From assembly GCA_038501625.1 (NCBI GenBank), contig JAZAYU010000010.1, forward strand, positions 4,300,912 to 4,364,911: 64,000 nt of DNA, written 5' to 3'. The stretch is from Corbicula japonica. Lineage: Eukaryota > Mollusca > Bivalvia > Venerida > Cyrenidae. Under the pieces are notes generated by a model. The model saw nothing but the letters and a program-made list of their open reading frames with translations, ran no database searches and was not told where the DNA came from. Both the position numbers and the translations under genes were made by a program. Of the stretch, positions 9,843 to 22,300 are shown piece by piece. Position 1 is the stretch's first letter. The number at the start of each line of letters is the position of its first letter.

Positions 9843-10007
9843 TAAACACAGCATTGCTCTTCAAAATGCAGCACGGCTTTTTGTGTAAAGTTTATGAAAC
9901 AATAAAATATATTAAATTTTATTGTCTGAACAAACACAGAATTAAATAAATGAAAGACGAAAACATGCTTTACATGTAATTATTGGTGAAGTTTTAATAT
10001 TCGTTAA

Positions 10008-10242
10008 CCCCTTCCTGTATATATACACCTTTATTGCTAGGGCGAACAGTTTAGATCCAGATCAGCCGGCACATCCGTGCCGTCTGATCAGGATATAAAT
10101 GGTTGGCTTTTTGATACATTAGGTTATTCCTGACCAAAAATGCGACCAGTGCAGATCGTGATCAGACGGAACGGATGTGCCGGCTGATCTGGATCTACAC
10201 TGGTCGCACATGCGTAAAAATGCGTTTATATCAAGGAAAGGG
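10008..10242. mobile_element. piggyBac-like MITE, copy 1 (palindromic)
   Basis: Flanked by TTAA at 10004-10007 and 10243-10246, with inverted ends CCCCTTCCT / AGGAAAGGG. Inside, two long arms (around 10050-10092 and 10150-10195, 'gatccagatcagccggcaca' and complement) pair with each other. TTAA targets and C-rich ends are the hallmark of piggyBac-type elements. At 235 bp with no ORF it is non-autonomous. A second copy lies at 17704-17930. Confidence 0.8.
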
Positions 10243-10246
10243 TTAA

Positions 10247-11177
10247 ATTCTATTATAACTGAAACAAATCGGTATGTATTATCACTTCAATCTGTAATAA
10301 AAGTTCAATCAACAAATTGTTACTTCAACATTTCCTTGCCGTAATAATATAATCTTGACTGTGTACTTTGCTTCCGGGATTTAACATGTACACACCTAAC
10401 GCTATCACGTCACTGCTATTTTGTTATTTATCGTTCAGCTTAAATAATAATTGCGTTAATGATGATTGCACATTTAAATAATTATTATATTACAACACTT
10501 TCTTTGAGCAAAAAAAGATTTTTAATTATAATTGGTTAGCTTAACAGCTTCTTGCCACAGAAAATTTCTGAATAATCCAATCAATTTAACCATTTGATAT
10601 GAAGTTTTTTGTATCACAATTTGATCATTTTACCGCATTATGGAACAAAGGAACTGAATATAAGAATGGTTTATTACTGAATACTGGCAGTCGTTAAGTG
10701 AACCTCGTGTATAATTTAATATGAACTAAGGCACTGCCTCTTATCGAGCTCTAGCTTTAATAATCTCGCATAATGATTTATATTAAAAATAATTTGTGTC
10801 TAACATTTGTTAGCCTACTCATGCACAATATAATTATGTGACTTTTTGGAAAGAATTTAAGTCTGCATCAACTATCTCAGAATTCAGCTGGACACCTGGC
10901 AATCTGACTTTTACTAAACATTTGTGTTTTTTAATGTGTAAAACACAAAGGCTTCTTGCTTAAATTTTACAACCCAAGTGTTTTCCATTACCTCAATTAA
11001 TGCAATATTGAATATTAATAAATTCTTCATTGATACATGTAATTTCTAATTATTATGTCACATTGTGCATGAAAATTAATATATTATTTTATGAAAAATA
11101 AATCTTATTTTTAAAATGTTACCTTGATTACACTTCAATTTGTAACTTGCAGTTGCACAAAATTGTGCCATGCTATT

Positions 11178-11255
<78 letters not shown>

Positions 11256-11461
11256 TGTAAATGAATTAAGTTATAATCTAGACCTAAAAAGTACTGTTTT
11301 AATATACATCACATTAACACCACATTGAGATTTTAATATGTAGTGTGTTACATCATCTAAACATCTAAATTTTGGGGCATATCTGTGCAGTCATTTGAAA
11401 ATATCTCCAGGAATGACAATGCCATAGGAATTTTCAGTTATTAACAACAGTAATTTGAAGC
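10247..11461. other. Non-coding AT-rich stretch
   Basis: No ORF, exon or repeat unit was supported apart from the (TA)n tract at 11180-11252. Confidence 0.5.
11180..11252. repeat. (TA)n microsatellite
   Basis: About 73 uninterrupted bases of alternating A and T. Confidence 0.95.
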
Positions 11462-11486
11462 TATAGATACGGAAGCCCTGGAGGGA

Positions 11487-11590
11487 CATTTATTATTTAT
11501 ATGTTATCATTTTTATTTATTAATTATAAGTTATAATTTATTTCTTATAAGTTATTATTTGTTACTTATAAGTTATTATTTATTTGGCTT
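11487..11590. repeat. Left subterminal TTATAAGTAATAAAT array
   Basis: Imperfect tandem copies of a roughly 15-bp AT-only unit directly inside the left TIR. The mirror array is at 16575-16665, with internal blocks at 13665-13697 and 14540-14670. Subterminal arrays often serve as transposase binding sites; that role here is inference. Confidence 0.7.
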
Positions 11591-12217
11591 CGAGTGCATC
11601 ATTCGAGAGCATGCTCTTTTGTGAACAAGACTTACAGTTATTTTTCACAGAAATGGAATGAAGCTTCCCTGTTTCATCGAAATTAATTGTGTAAGTATTT
11701 CTTATGAAAATTATGTGAAAAAATAATACATTGATAATACATTTAGTATATTTAAAATAATACATATAAAGGTGCTGCTAAATGAGTTTAAAATGATGCG
11801 TCTACCTAAAAAATCTGTAGTATTATTTAAAATCAATTCAATAGTTCTTACTCTATTTTACTACATATTTTACATACCATACACCATATAACCCCTCAAA
11901 AGCTATAAGATGAGGAGTAGAAGTCTGCTTTTTCAAATCAAGTACTTATATAATGCATTCTAAATACTAACATAGAAAGCCGACTGAAGTACAGAAGTAT
12001 ATTTAGCAAGCGTTTGAGATCTCCAACAGCATATTTTAGAATATGAAATACCTTATATGTACCATTATTAGAGTAATTAAATATTGATTTCAGCAGAATT
12101 TAAGCTATAGCATAGTATATAATCCACCTAATGAAATACTTATCTAATTCATGCCACTTTCACTTTCCTCTTTTCAGATTTCGACGGCCGTGCTTTTGTC
12201 GTCGTTGTTTACAATAG

Positions 12218-13434
12218 ATGGCAACAGGGAACTCATACGTGCGATCAGACAGTCATGATGCATTAAGCAGACTTCAGAAGATCAAAGAGTATTTTTTCGC
12301 GGGATTTAAATACTATGAAATTGTTCTTATATTATTCAGATGTCACAATATCAGCATAAGTATTCGGCATTTAAAACGCATTTTAAAAGTAAACAACTTT
12401 CGCCGTCGAAATGTTGAAAGTACACCATTTGAAGACGTTAAGAATATAATTACAAACAAAATTCAGTTAAGTGGACAGTGTATTGGCTACAGAAGCATGT
12501 GGCGACGTTTGGGAAATGATTATAAAATAAAGGTGAAAAGAAATGAAGTAATGCGTATAATGAAAGAAGTAGATCCGGAAGGTGTTTTATCCCGTAAAGC
12601 CCACAGACTAAAGAGAAGACAGTATAATGTAAAGGGTCCGAATTTCGTCTGGCATATAGACGGCTACGATAAACTAAAACCATTTGGGTTCTGCATTAAT
12701 GGGGCTATAGATTGATATAGTCGTAGAATAATGTGGCTGGAGGTCGGGGCAAGTAACAATGACCCAAAATGTATCTCATACTATTATCTTAATACTATTA
12801 AGAAAATGAAATGTGCCCCTCGAGTTATACGAGGGGATTGTGGAACTGAAAATTCGAATATTAGCTTCTAACAACCGCTTCTTCGCTATAATCACATGGA
12901 CTCATTGGCGGGTATGAAAAGTTTCATGTACGGGAAAAGTACTTCGAATCAGAGAATTGAAGCGTGGTGGAGCTACTTAAGGCGACAGGGAGTCCATTGG
13001 TGGATTAATAAATTGAAAGATTTACGAGATCGTGGCAGGTTGATTCTCTGAATCCAATTCACGTAGAATGTTTGAGATTTTGTCTCATGGATGTTTTGAA
13101 AGCAAAGCTGGATCGCATAGCAGACCACTGGAATTTTCACAACATACGCGCCCAAAAGATGTACCGGGAGCTTCCTTGTGGTAAACCATTTGTGCTCCAT
13201 CACGTTCCGGGATTGTATGGGGGACAGGACCTTGAAAAACCGGTTGACTTGGATGACGTGGAGTTGTGCCTGGAATTGTATGCTCGCCCAAAACAAACAT
13301 GTAGTAATGTGTTCACTGAATTAGCATATTGTTTCAAACCAGACCTTCAGACACCAAGTAACGCAGAGCATGGTTTCAGCCTGTATGAGGAATTAATATC
13401 GTGTTATGATCCTGAAGTCAATCACATTAACTAA
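12218..13434 (+). pseudogene. Integrase-core (rve-like) transposase, broken
   Basis: The first 165 codons are open: a helix-turn-helix-like N-terminus (residues 15-60, GFKYYEIVLILF...), then the start of a catalytic core with WHIDGYDKLKPFGF. The frame stops at TGA 12713 but continues in register through VIRGDCGTEN and NQRIEAWWSYLRR, with further stops at 12869 (TAA) and 13049 (TGA). It then shifts frame into 13072-13434 (DHWNFHNIRAQ..., PGLYGG...). The 'HIDGYDKL ... GDxGTEN ... IExWW' series is a DDE-type integrase fold that I recall from single-exon 'integrase core domain' proteins in fish, cnidarians and bivalves; its superfamily name is uncertain. Three stops and at least one frameshift make it inactive. 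It lies inside the 11469-16694 TIR element and is its likely former transposase. Confidence 0.8.
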
Positions 13435-13701
13435 GAAGTTCTGCCTGGCTATTTACACAGCTGCTTGTGATTTACTGTTATGCCATACATGTACACCTAC
13501 ACAAAATGTCCCAGTAAAGTTTATTATGCAAAATAATTATGTAGATAACGACATAATATACATTTATAGCAGTTTAACAGTTGTTACTAATAATGTACAA
13601 AAGTACTAATTCTTTTTTACTACATATTATGTTTCCCCAGGATCTGCCCCCACCAGAACAAAGCAGAAGTTATAAATAATAAGTGATAAATTATAAGCAG
13701 T

Positions 13702-14540
13702 CTTTGCGAAAGTTGCCGGACCGTTGGACATGTCCGACAAAAATTAGACCGGTCCGATAATTTTTTCCGAATTCCGGAACTTATGTCCGGCACAATTCAG
13801 TCGTTTATTTTCTGATAACGACTGAGTAAGAGTCTATCCGTCTGGCACGAGTACCGGGATTTATAAAGTCCGATCAACACCGAGTTTTCTCCCTTGAATA
13901 AAAGAAAATGTCAAACGAGTTTTGCTTTTTCTTTTTAAGTTTTCAATCAAATTCTAGATTAATTTACCAATTGCGACATTCGACCTTGTACAAAGAAAAT
14001 GTCGTTCTTGCAGTATTACGACGGCGATACACCAGGCGAAAAAAACGGAAAAAACTGATGAAAAATGAAAAGCAAAACAAAAGGAATACGAGTCAAAGCG
14101 CACGCAGCGAAAATTGGTTAAAAAAATGGAGAAATGGACGCCTGTAGTTACTTTGCGATGAGAATAGTTTCGATGAGACAGTATTTGATGACACTGAAGA
14201 AATCGTACCCAGTTCTGATGTACGTCCAGTGGAATCCAGACCATCCAATTCTTTTTCCACATACTCTATTGACATGTTTTGTGTCTGTTAAGATAATTAT
14301 GAATGTTTCGATTTCCAGACAGAGTCCATTAATCTGATAAACTGATATTAAATATAAGAGAATAAAAAATGTTACAGAAAGCTTTAAAGGATGATGTGTC
14401 TTTAATTTAATACACAAACAAAAGAATACATGTATTTGAAGAAAAAAAATTCGGTCAGACAAAATTTCTTTCGGTCAGACAAGAATTGGAAGTTTGTCTG
14501 ACCGGATGTCAGACAAAGTTTTCAGCAGTTTCGCGAAGCC
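13702..14540. mobile_element. Nested small TIR element with coding remnant
   Basis: Ends 'agtctttgcgaaagttgc' and, inverted, 'ggcttcgcgaaactgctg' enclose 0.84 kb. The outside on both sides is TAAGTAAT-type repeat, so it was inserted into the repeats of the larger element; a candidate 8-bp duplication (ATTATAAG / TATATAAG) is imperfect. Inside, 14030-14335 reads as a basic stretch (RRKKRKKLMKNEK) with ENWLKKW, then in another frame an acidic stretch (DENSFDETVFDDTEE). The basic part is reminiscent of the region before TTF-type zinc fingers in hAT-like proteins, but too short to assign. Confidence 0.45.
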
Positions 14541-14670
14541 TATATAAGTAATACATTATAAGTAATACATAGTAAGTAATAAATAATAAGTAATTAATAA
14601 TAAGTTATAAGTATTTGATTATAAGTAACAAGTAATAAATAATAAGTAATAAGAAATAAATTACAAGTAT
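14540..14670. repeat. Internal TAAGTAATAAATAA repeats
   Basis: About nine imperfect copies of 'ataagtaataaat'. Same unit as the subterminal arrays of the enclosing element. Together with 13665-13697 it flanks the nested element. Confidence 0.75.
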
Positions 14671-15423
14671 AAAAATACACTGGTAATTGAACTCAATTTT
14701 CTATTTGGCTTTTCAAAGCACAGCAAGAACGGTATAAATCCCTTTTGTTTACACATGTAACAATTTAAAATAAAACTGTACATTCTCGTTAAGATCAAAG
14801 GCATTTGGTGTGTACCCTTGTCAGTATATCCAGTTTCTCCTCTTGGATAAAAAATCACAGTGTAAAATATTTTTTTTTCAGGAAGAAATTATTTTGGCTA
14901 TAAGATACTGCTCCCCATCGTTCAAGATTGTTCAAATTATGCCCCTGGGGTGAAACAGGTTTTTTTGAAATGACTAAAAATAATAAAAAAATACTTTTAC
15001 ACTATTGAAACCCTTTGTACACACAATTGTGAATTTTGTAGCATTATTTTAGGATAGTTACCTCTAACGCATATATGAGCATGTGTTGTTGTTTGCACAA
15101 CATGCTCATGGTGAGCTATTGTAATGGACTGGTGTTCGTGTGTTCTAAAGTCCGTCGTCAACTTTTCTTTAATGGACATCTCCTCCTACACCTCTTAACG
15201 AATTTCGACCATACTTCACAGGAATGATGCTTGGGTGACCTTTTATCAAAATTTGGTCCATGCATTATTTAATAGGACACAGGAGCAAAGATAGATTTTC
15301 AAAATATAAACTTTAAAAATCTTCTTGTCTGTAACAACAGCAAGGCATGGGGCTTTAGTTTTTGGTGAATAGCATCATCTTGTAGTCATCTACCAAGATT
15401 GTTTTAATTATACTATTTGGGGT
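14671..15423. other. Repeat-like non-coding DNA inside the TIR element
   Basis: 15180-15420 contains 'aatttcgaccatacttcaca' and 'tcttgtctgtaacaacagca'-like phrases that I recall from very common bivalve dispersed repeats. No gene supported. Confidence 0.4.
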
Positions 15424-15963
15424 CAAATTGGCCTCGCCCCAGGGATCATAAGTTTTCCATACTTGACATCCATAGTGCCCACTGGTTCATTATTGACCAA
15501 ATACGATTTCTTTGTGTGCGCTTGACATGTTTGTCCTTCAGATTCATTTTTAACGTCCTGTGGTTCTGTAACACTTAAGTTCTTAAGTAAAAATGACACT
15601 GTGATGGGTACGGACCATTTGATGTCAGATACTCTAAGATACTGTAAGAACAAGGTTCACCATCTAAATTTGTAAACTGTGAGATCTATTCACCTCTGGG
15701 GTCAGTGAGTGTAACTGACATGGAACTTAAATCACCAAAGTAACGTTTGCCATCCTTAAAAACATTTTTCCCTTGTTTAATTATTGGCTCAACAGTTATT
15801 TGTTCTTCAGCTTTACAAAGCTTATAGTTCTATTTCCTCCACTTTTTGCATTTGTTACTACACGGAATGCATTTCGGTTGAAGTGTTGCCATCCAAGGTG
15901 AACTTTATATTCAGATCGCCGACCACGCCCACGCCCACTTGTTACATGGGGTTCAACACGTCC
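15424..15963 (-). pseudogene. Spliced gene relic, resembles segment upstream of G2E3-type HECT proteins
   Basis: Reading the minus strand, a polypyrimidine acceptor (cttttttcag, ending at 15964) opens an exon with EYKVHLGWQHFNRNAFRVVT and SGGNRTISF. After a one-base shift it continues AEEQITVEPIIKQGKNVF, KRYFGDLSSMSV. A donor-like gtgaat and a 52-base intron-like gap lead, after ttcttacag, to a block (about 15637-15424) with SDIKWSVPITVSFLLKNLSV and no internal stop. 'LGWxHF ... GGxRxI ... FxxGxxxFG' recalls an N-terminal segment found in bivalve and fish genes next to G2E3-like HECT domains. This is from memory and unverified. No HECT domain is visible. It is broken by a frameshift and lies opposite the transposase within the same TIR element. 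Confidence 0.45.
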
Positions 15964-16574
15964 CTGAAAAAAGAGAAATCCAATGCTTAAATCTGACTAT
16001 GATTGAGCAAAAACAAAACCTATGCATATGAATAGCAAACCTTTGTGTCAAACATTAATTAATTACAAAATAGTTAAAACTTTATTAATGACCCGGCATA
16101 CTATGTTGATGTTGTGTAATAATCTAAAGATTTTAGTTACCAGGATTATAATTATGTTAGATGATCACAGCATATAAAGCAATATAATCCTAAGTATATC
16201 TTCTTCAAAGTTATTCAGTGCATACCCTTGTCAGTCACCCCAGCTACGTCCCTGGATGAAAAAAAAACAAGAGGAAGCTGAGGGTGCTAGGCCGCTCATC
16301 TGATCCTTCAGTACTCCTCTAGTATTGGCTAGATTTTGAGCACAAGGGAAGTATGAATTTTAACAAACCACTAGTAAATGCAAAATACCAACTATAAAAA
16401 CTAGACCTTGTGGTCGTAGACCAGAAGATATTGGAGGTTTCCAAGATATAATACAGTGTAAAACATGTGACCCCCCCAGGAAGGGACAACTCTACGTAAA
16501 AATAATAGGAAAGAAAATTACAAACCTTTTGGTCAATCATCTCCGTTCAGGTTGCCGCCAACAAAGGAGAAAAC

Positions 16575-16665
16575 GGGAACAATTAATAAATGATAAGTTA
16601 TAAATTATAAGTAATAAATAATGAGTTATTAATTGTAAGTAATTAGAAATAACATATAAATAATA
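16575..16665. repeat. Right subterminal TAAGTAATAAAT array
   Basis: Mirror of the array at 11487-11590, directly inside the right TIR. Confidence 0.7.
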
Positions 16666-16701
16666 AGTAATAAATGTCCCCCAGGGCTTCCGTATATAGA
16701 T

Positions 16702-17699
16702 GCTGTGTGAAAAATATTGTGACAATATGGTTCATATTTGGTGACAATAAGGTGATTATCCATATGTAACACTCCTTTACAGGTCTTAGTAACTGATTTG
16801 AAACAAAATGCTTCTTTATATCTATTTTCTTTACAAATATGAATTGCGGTTGCCAATCAAATCATGCATTAAAAATGTTGTTGGTCCATTTTTTAAAATG
16901 TTTAATAACAATGTTAAGAGATTATTGTTAACAAAAAATGTAAACCTGGGAACACATCAATTGTCAATAAAATGCCATTATTCATAACCACTTTTGGACC
17001 TCTGTCTGGTGAGTATTTTATACATGTAATATATATACTGGAAAATGTGAATTTCAAATTCTGAAGCTCATTCCAGTTGGTATTTTCTTGATTTTGTATT
17101 TCTTATTGCAGGAATGTAAGCAAAACTACTATAAAATAGGTAAATTAAATCATTGTATTTATTGTTAGTGCAACTTCCAGTTTTCTGTGTAAAAGTCAAG
17201 CTTAAGCAGATCCAAGTACCGGTATATTCAGATTTTCACAATACAATATTTTAAATACATGTCATGTATTTAAAGAGGCCAAAAACCCACTGACATGGCA
17301 AGAAATTATTCTTCCTCTTCACAGCAATCTATATTTTTGTTTCAACAATTTAAATGATTATGAAAGCTTTGATTTTTTTATTTTTTTTAACACAACTTTT
17401 TGATGCTGAGCAAATTTAATGACACCATGCATATTTAACAAAATTTGCAAAAATAAAACAAAACAAAAAAGACACCTTGTAAATAGTGTATTTGATTATA
17501 CATGTACCTCACATACATATTTTTATTATGAAATCATGTTGAAATGTGCACATGACAGAAAATATGGTAATAATAGAACACTTAAAATTAATTCCCAAAA
17601 TGAGCACTGACTTGATATTTGATGCTATTCTTGGTACACACGTATTCTGCTTTCTGGTCAAACTTTTTGGTCCCAACTGATGATAATATTATGTGGAGA
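16702..17699. other. Non-coding stretch
   Basis: AT-rich DNA with scattered 'acatgta' words. No ORF, exon or repeat unit supported. Confidence 0.5.
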
Positions 17700-17703
17700 T
17701 TAA

Positions 17704-17930
17704 CCCTTTCCTCCATGTAAACACCTTTATGGCATGGAAGGACTGTGTAGATTCAGATCAACCAGCACATCCATGATGTCTGATCAGGATCTGCAATGCT
17801 CACTTGTTTAAATCATTAGGTTATTTCTGACCAAAAAGTGAACAGTGCATATCCTGATCGGATGTGCCAGCTAATCTGGATCTACACTGGTCTCACATGT
17901 GTAAAAAGGCATGTCTATAGAGTAACAGGG
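17704..17930. mobile_element. piggyBac-like MITE, copy 2
   Basis: Diverged copy of 10008-10242 in the same orientation. It starts TTAA CCCTTTCCT (TTAA at 17700-17703), contains 'gatcaaccagcacatccatg' and 'ggatgtgccagctaatctgg', and ends in acagggTAAA, where the right TTAA has lost a base. Confidence 0.75.
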
Positions 17931-18600
17931 TAAATTTCTCTTTTATTTAAAATCTCATTTTACTGTGTATTAAAATTAAAAGGGTAATAATCAGTAGTTA
18001 CTTTGAGAAAATTATTGTCTATAAAATTTATAAAACCTGTAATTCCATACATGTAGGACAATCTGTCATGTATTTGACCAAAATATAAACAAAAATAAAT
18101 TGTGTCTGGAGGTATCATGTCAAATAGGCCACAAGTCAATTCAGGTTGACCGTAGTACTTGTAAGTCTAGTGTATATGACAATCAGTGTAAAGAGTTAGT
18201 TTTGTTTTTAGACTTACATAAGCTTTTTAAAAATAGTACCGGTATCATTGTTTAATTGATATCTAAAATTGTGCTTGTCATCCTGAAACCCAAGAACAAA
18301 TAAAAACATCATCTGATTGTCATTTTTGCTTTTAAAATTGGACTGTCATCAAAAAGTAAATTAATTTATGTTATAGTCATAATCTGTTCCCTACACGTAG
18401 CCAAGGTGTTGATTCAATCAGTTTTGTCAGGGTGTCACATTGTTATATAAGATCACAATTTACAACACTTGCAGTAAAAGTCAGAGGTGCTAATGCAATC
18501 AAGGTGTCATATTTAATAAATAAACAAATTTATTTCTAAACCAATTTCCATGTTGGACAATGCAAAATACACAGCTTATGTTGCAACCATCAATATTTGA
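17931..18600. other. Non-coding stretch
   Basis: No gene supported. A short block at 18118-18140 (caaataggccacaagtcaa) is the reverse complement of units in the tandem repeat at 19285-19370. Confidence 0.45.
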
Positions 18601-19028
18601 TTCTGTGCTAGTGTAGACCATGTGACTTTTGTAGACTAATTTTTGATTTTTGGAATTCTGTTCCATCACATATAAAACACATTCGCAATATCATGGCTTT
18701 TAAGACACAACATAAAACATATCTTCTACTGCAAGATTGTGACTAAATATGATCATCGATGTATTTTTTCTGCTTACTGTTTTAACCGATCTTTTGATAT
18801 GTTTACAGGTGTCTGTCAACTTATTTAATTTTGATTTAAATGACTAAAATGAACATTTTTATATTTCATGAATGAATGTATGTTGTTGTTGTTTTATTTT
18901 AGTTTTTGTTTTATTTGTTTGTTGTTATAGAAGGCCTTATTGTAAATTAGACATTATATTTTGTAAATTTAATGTACTAAATAAGTAACCTTCTTTAAAT
19001 AAAGATATTATTATTATTATTATTATTA
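18600..19028 (+). mobile_element. 5'-truncated LINE 3' end with (ATT)n tail
   Basis: 18642-18746 reads as the last residues of a reverse-transcriptase ORF (FDFWNSVPSHIKHIRNI, then FKTQHKTYLL, stop TAA 18744), a C-terminal signature common to CR1/Jockey-like LINEs (LWNSLP...IRN...FK..LK.YL). About 250 bp of 3' UTR follow, including an AATAAA at 18998-19003, and the sequence ends in (ATT)n at 19005-19028, a typical non-poly(A) LINE tail. The 5' side is cut, as usual for incomplete target-primed insertion. Confidence 0.7.
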
Positions 19029-19284
19029 TATTATTACTAAGGTCATTGATCAAAAGAGCATATTGACACATAAATGATGTCTTTTCTTTTGTTTCACCAT
19101 TTTGTCAATTGTTTTCCCACCTGTTTAGTCATGATAGTCTTGGATAAAAATCCGGAAAAAGTACATGTTGCTATGTACAAATGTCCAATCAATGAAGCAA
19201 CTTATTGAAAGATATTTTATAAAACATCATAAACTGACATAGAACATATTAACACAATGATAATAAAATCTTTATAAATAAAAT

Positions 19285-19372
19285 AAAAATGTGGCCTATT
19301 TTTGTGGCCTATTTGAGCTTTTTCAAAATAAAGTGTGGCCTATTTGACTTGTTTGTGGCCTATTGACTGTAA
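19285..19372. repeat. GTGGCCTATTTG short tandem repeat
   Basis: Four copies of 'tgtggcctattt(g)' spaced 14-33 bp. One inverted copy lies at 18118-18140, so the two may be remnants of inverted ends around the LINE fragment. Confidence 0.55.
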
Positions 19373-22300
19373 TCCATATACCAAATCCACGGTATTTGAT
19401 CTTAAATTTGGTCTGAATAGACTGATAACGATCCCAATCTATCAACCAAAACAATAGACATAAACATTATGTTTATGCAGGTGTAGACCCTCTTTTTTTT
19501 TGGGGGGGGGGGGCGGGGGTGGCAGACAGTTTCTTCAAATTTTTTTTAGAAAACAGGGTCAGTCTTCTAAGCCCCTGTGGTGTAGATTTGCTCTTGTGCC
19601 ATGTGTTTTTATAAGAATAAATAAAAGATATCTCGTACCTCGTATTCAGTTTTCAGCTATTTACTCTCACAAACAATATCTTCGACTGCCATGAGTTAAC
19701 ATGTCTAAATGACGAACATGACCAGTGACAAAAAACTCTTACACAAAACTGAATTGTGTCTGGTCTACGCTAAGCTCAGTGTGTCTCACACTGTGAGTGA
19801 CTGAACATTGCGAGGTCCATTTCACAATTCAACTTCACATAAAAGTTGGTTCTCACCAGCCTTACATCTTGTTTTCAAGAAAAACTCCATGCATCTGATT
19901 TTTCCGTCACTGGGCCTTATGCTCCATTGAATTTAAAGGCCTAATAATCCACTAACAAGCTACCGTTCAGTTGTTTTCAACTTGATTTCCTCAGTCTTAA
20001 AATGGTCGATTGCTAGTATTGCTATTGGTTACAGCGAACGACAACCTACTCTCTAAACTAACGATTTAGTTTTTTTGCTTTCCAAAATGCTAGTCCGATA
20101 ATAATGCTTACGAATAATACGTTTTAATTTTTAAAGATATTTTGCAATTAGAGATTTATAAAAATAAGGCCAATAAACAAAATTTGTCAAAACAATACTT
20201 TGCCGTAAGTTTTTACCGGTCAGGTTTACATTGCCTTATGCTGTGCACAACCGGTAACCAGCGCAAACGGAAGGACATCGTTTTTTTAGCCTTAGTGAAT
20301 GGGCATTCCTGCGACCTTAAGACGAGCTTAACGCTCGGGTCGCTTCCCGAGCTAGAGCTCGATATTAAATTGAATTACCACACATACAACAATGTATTTT
20401 CATATACAATGGAAGTAAATATATTATGTTTCCAACATATACCACTAAATGGATGCTACTATCCAATCCATGAATAATTTGCAATTAGTTACGATTCGCC
20501 ATTGCATTGTATGAGTTTTAAAAGGCACTTTCAATTTTGAATTTGTTGACAATTGTTCACCCATTTTCGCGTCCAGGAATCAAGGTCAAGCTTACTTTTA
20601 CAATATCTCAACCGCGACTGGAAGATGGATAATTTAAGGTGGCACAATGATATATTCGCAAGTACATATTTGCATTACCATTAACTGCATACGAACAGGC
20701 TCAATCAAACCCTGCTAGTATTGATTTCATACGTGTCGTGTTCGGTGGCCTTTAAAGGTTCCTTTGCATCTATTTCAACAGTTCACATCCTATCTGTGTG
20801 GCCTTTTTGGTTACTGTATTGTTTGTGCTCAAACTGAAACTGAAAACTGAAACTACAAATTATTTGATTAAACACCCGTTGTACAATACCTTATAAAAAT
20901 CAAACGAGACATAAAATATAACGCAATAAAATAAATACAGAAAATTAAGCTTTGCACCAAGTGCAAAACTCACAAAATCTAAGATGTTAAATGCATAGCA
21001 GTAAAAGTTCTTTGATTTTTGAAAATACACGAACTTACATGTACACCATTTTAAATAACTTGTCACATTAAAGTCTCGATATTAATTAATTTAACTTTAA
21101 ATTCAGTTTTATAATCTTTAAAATTCTGTATAACTTATATGACATTCAAACGGTGTAAATATTGTTAAAAATTTAAATTGATCATTTTTGCACAACTTAC
21201 GAATCAAGTTTGCGTTGATTTACTAGGAATGATCAAAAATAAGGTAGACTTTTGTTTTAGTTTTTGTGTTATTCAAAATACCACAAATACAATTAAACAA
21301 GCATTAATCGGAATCTGTCCAGCATATTCTTACAAAATATCAGCAAAATACAACATCGCGTAAACAAACTATGAACATTTAAAATCATACACTAAGCGAT
21401 ATCAAGATCCCCTAATGTCAATAACGTTTTTTCACAGGCGCAGCCTTTAGCGAAGCGGCGTATGTTCAACGTTTCTCAAATTGGACCCCGTCACAGGAAT
21501 AATAAATTATAGTGTTGCGTGTTGCTTCAGGGAAGTGTATACTTTCGACATTTTGCTCTAAACTGAAGGTCAATTACATTGATAATAATACTTTTCAGCA
21601 ATGGCGTCCGTGTTGCCTGACATCCAGAAATATTGACGCCTTCATAGCCTAGAGTAAAAGTGATTATGCAGGAAACATGTCATAGGTTTTACTAACGATC
21701 AGAAGACATTTCGAAAACAAATAAGTTTCATGACCTTTATTATCCATTGCAAACAACTACTTAATAAACGTGCCTTGGATTTTATATTCAGCCTTTTTAT
21801 TTCGACACCAGCTCCCTACTTCACAAATTTAATATGAATGTTTTAATAATTGTTATAAAACATGAAAACATGATCTGAGGTCATATGAGACATTGCAGCA
21901 TCAAAGAATTCTACTCTTTTCACAAAGTGGTTTTTTAAAAGAAACATCACCAAAGCTTAAGTATGAATGTGTAAAGCTGTCTTCTTTTTGGCTGTGTGTG
22001 GATGCTGTGTCTTTTATTTGATGCCATTCCTAATACAATCTGATTAAAACCATCTCCTAAAAAACCGCTACGCTATCAGGATCTGACGACGAGTATCTAT
22101 AACGTGCTTTTATCACTTACCCCTTGAACCAATCAGACTGTCGCCTACAAAATCGCAAAAGTGAAAGTAAACATAGTATTTAAAACCATGGAAAGTGTTT
22201 ACAACCTGTTTAATACATATTTTACTGAAGACACATGTATTTATGTAGTATTGCATTTATTTTTAGTGTAATGACATCTTCAGATCAGTTTTTGGACGTT

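Larger units (their letters stand above)
11469..16694. mobile_element. 5.2-kb TIR transposon with integrase-type transposase relic
   Basis: Inverted ends ACGGAAGCCCTGG...GGACATTTATTA at 11469 and complement at 16664-16694. Both are followed inwards by arrays of 'ttataagtaataaat' (about 11487-11590 and 16575-16665). Flanks carry TATAGAT (11462-11468 and 16695-16701), a 7-bp duplication, perhaps 8 with one mismatch. Inside are a broken transposase on the plus strand (12218-13434), a nested small element (about 13702-14540) sitting in more of the same TAAGTAAT repeats, and a spliced gene relic on the minus strand (about 15424-15963). The element is old. Confidence 0.75.

Noticed and set aside
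9363..9845. 160-codon open frame with a basic middle part
   Set aside because: Its second half is dispersed repeat A, seen in many copies in both orientations with different frame breaks; no domain.
13954..14462. Minus-strand open frames of about 100 codons
   Set aside because: Antisense of the nested small element; no domain, and the plus strand reads more like coding.
20142..20477. 111-codon open frame
   Set aside because: No recognisable motif, no splice sites or neighbours to support it.
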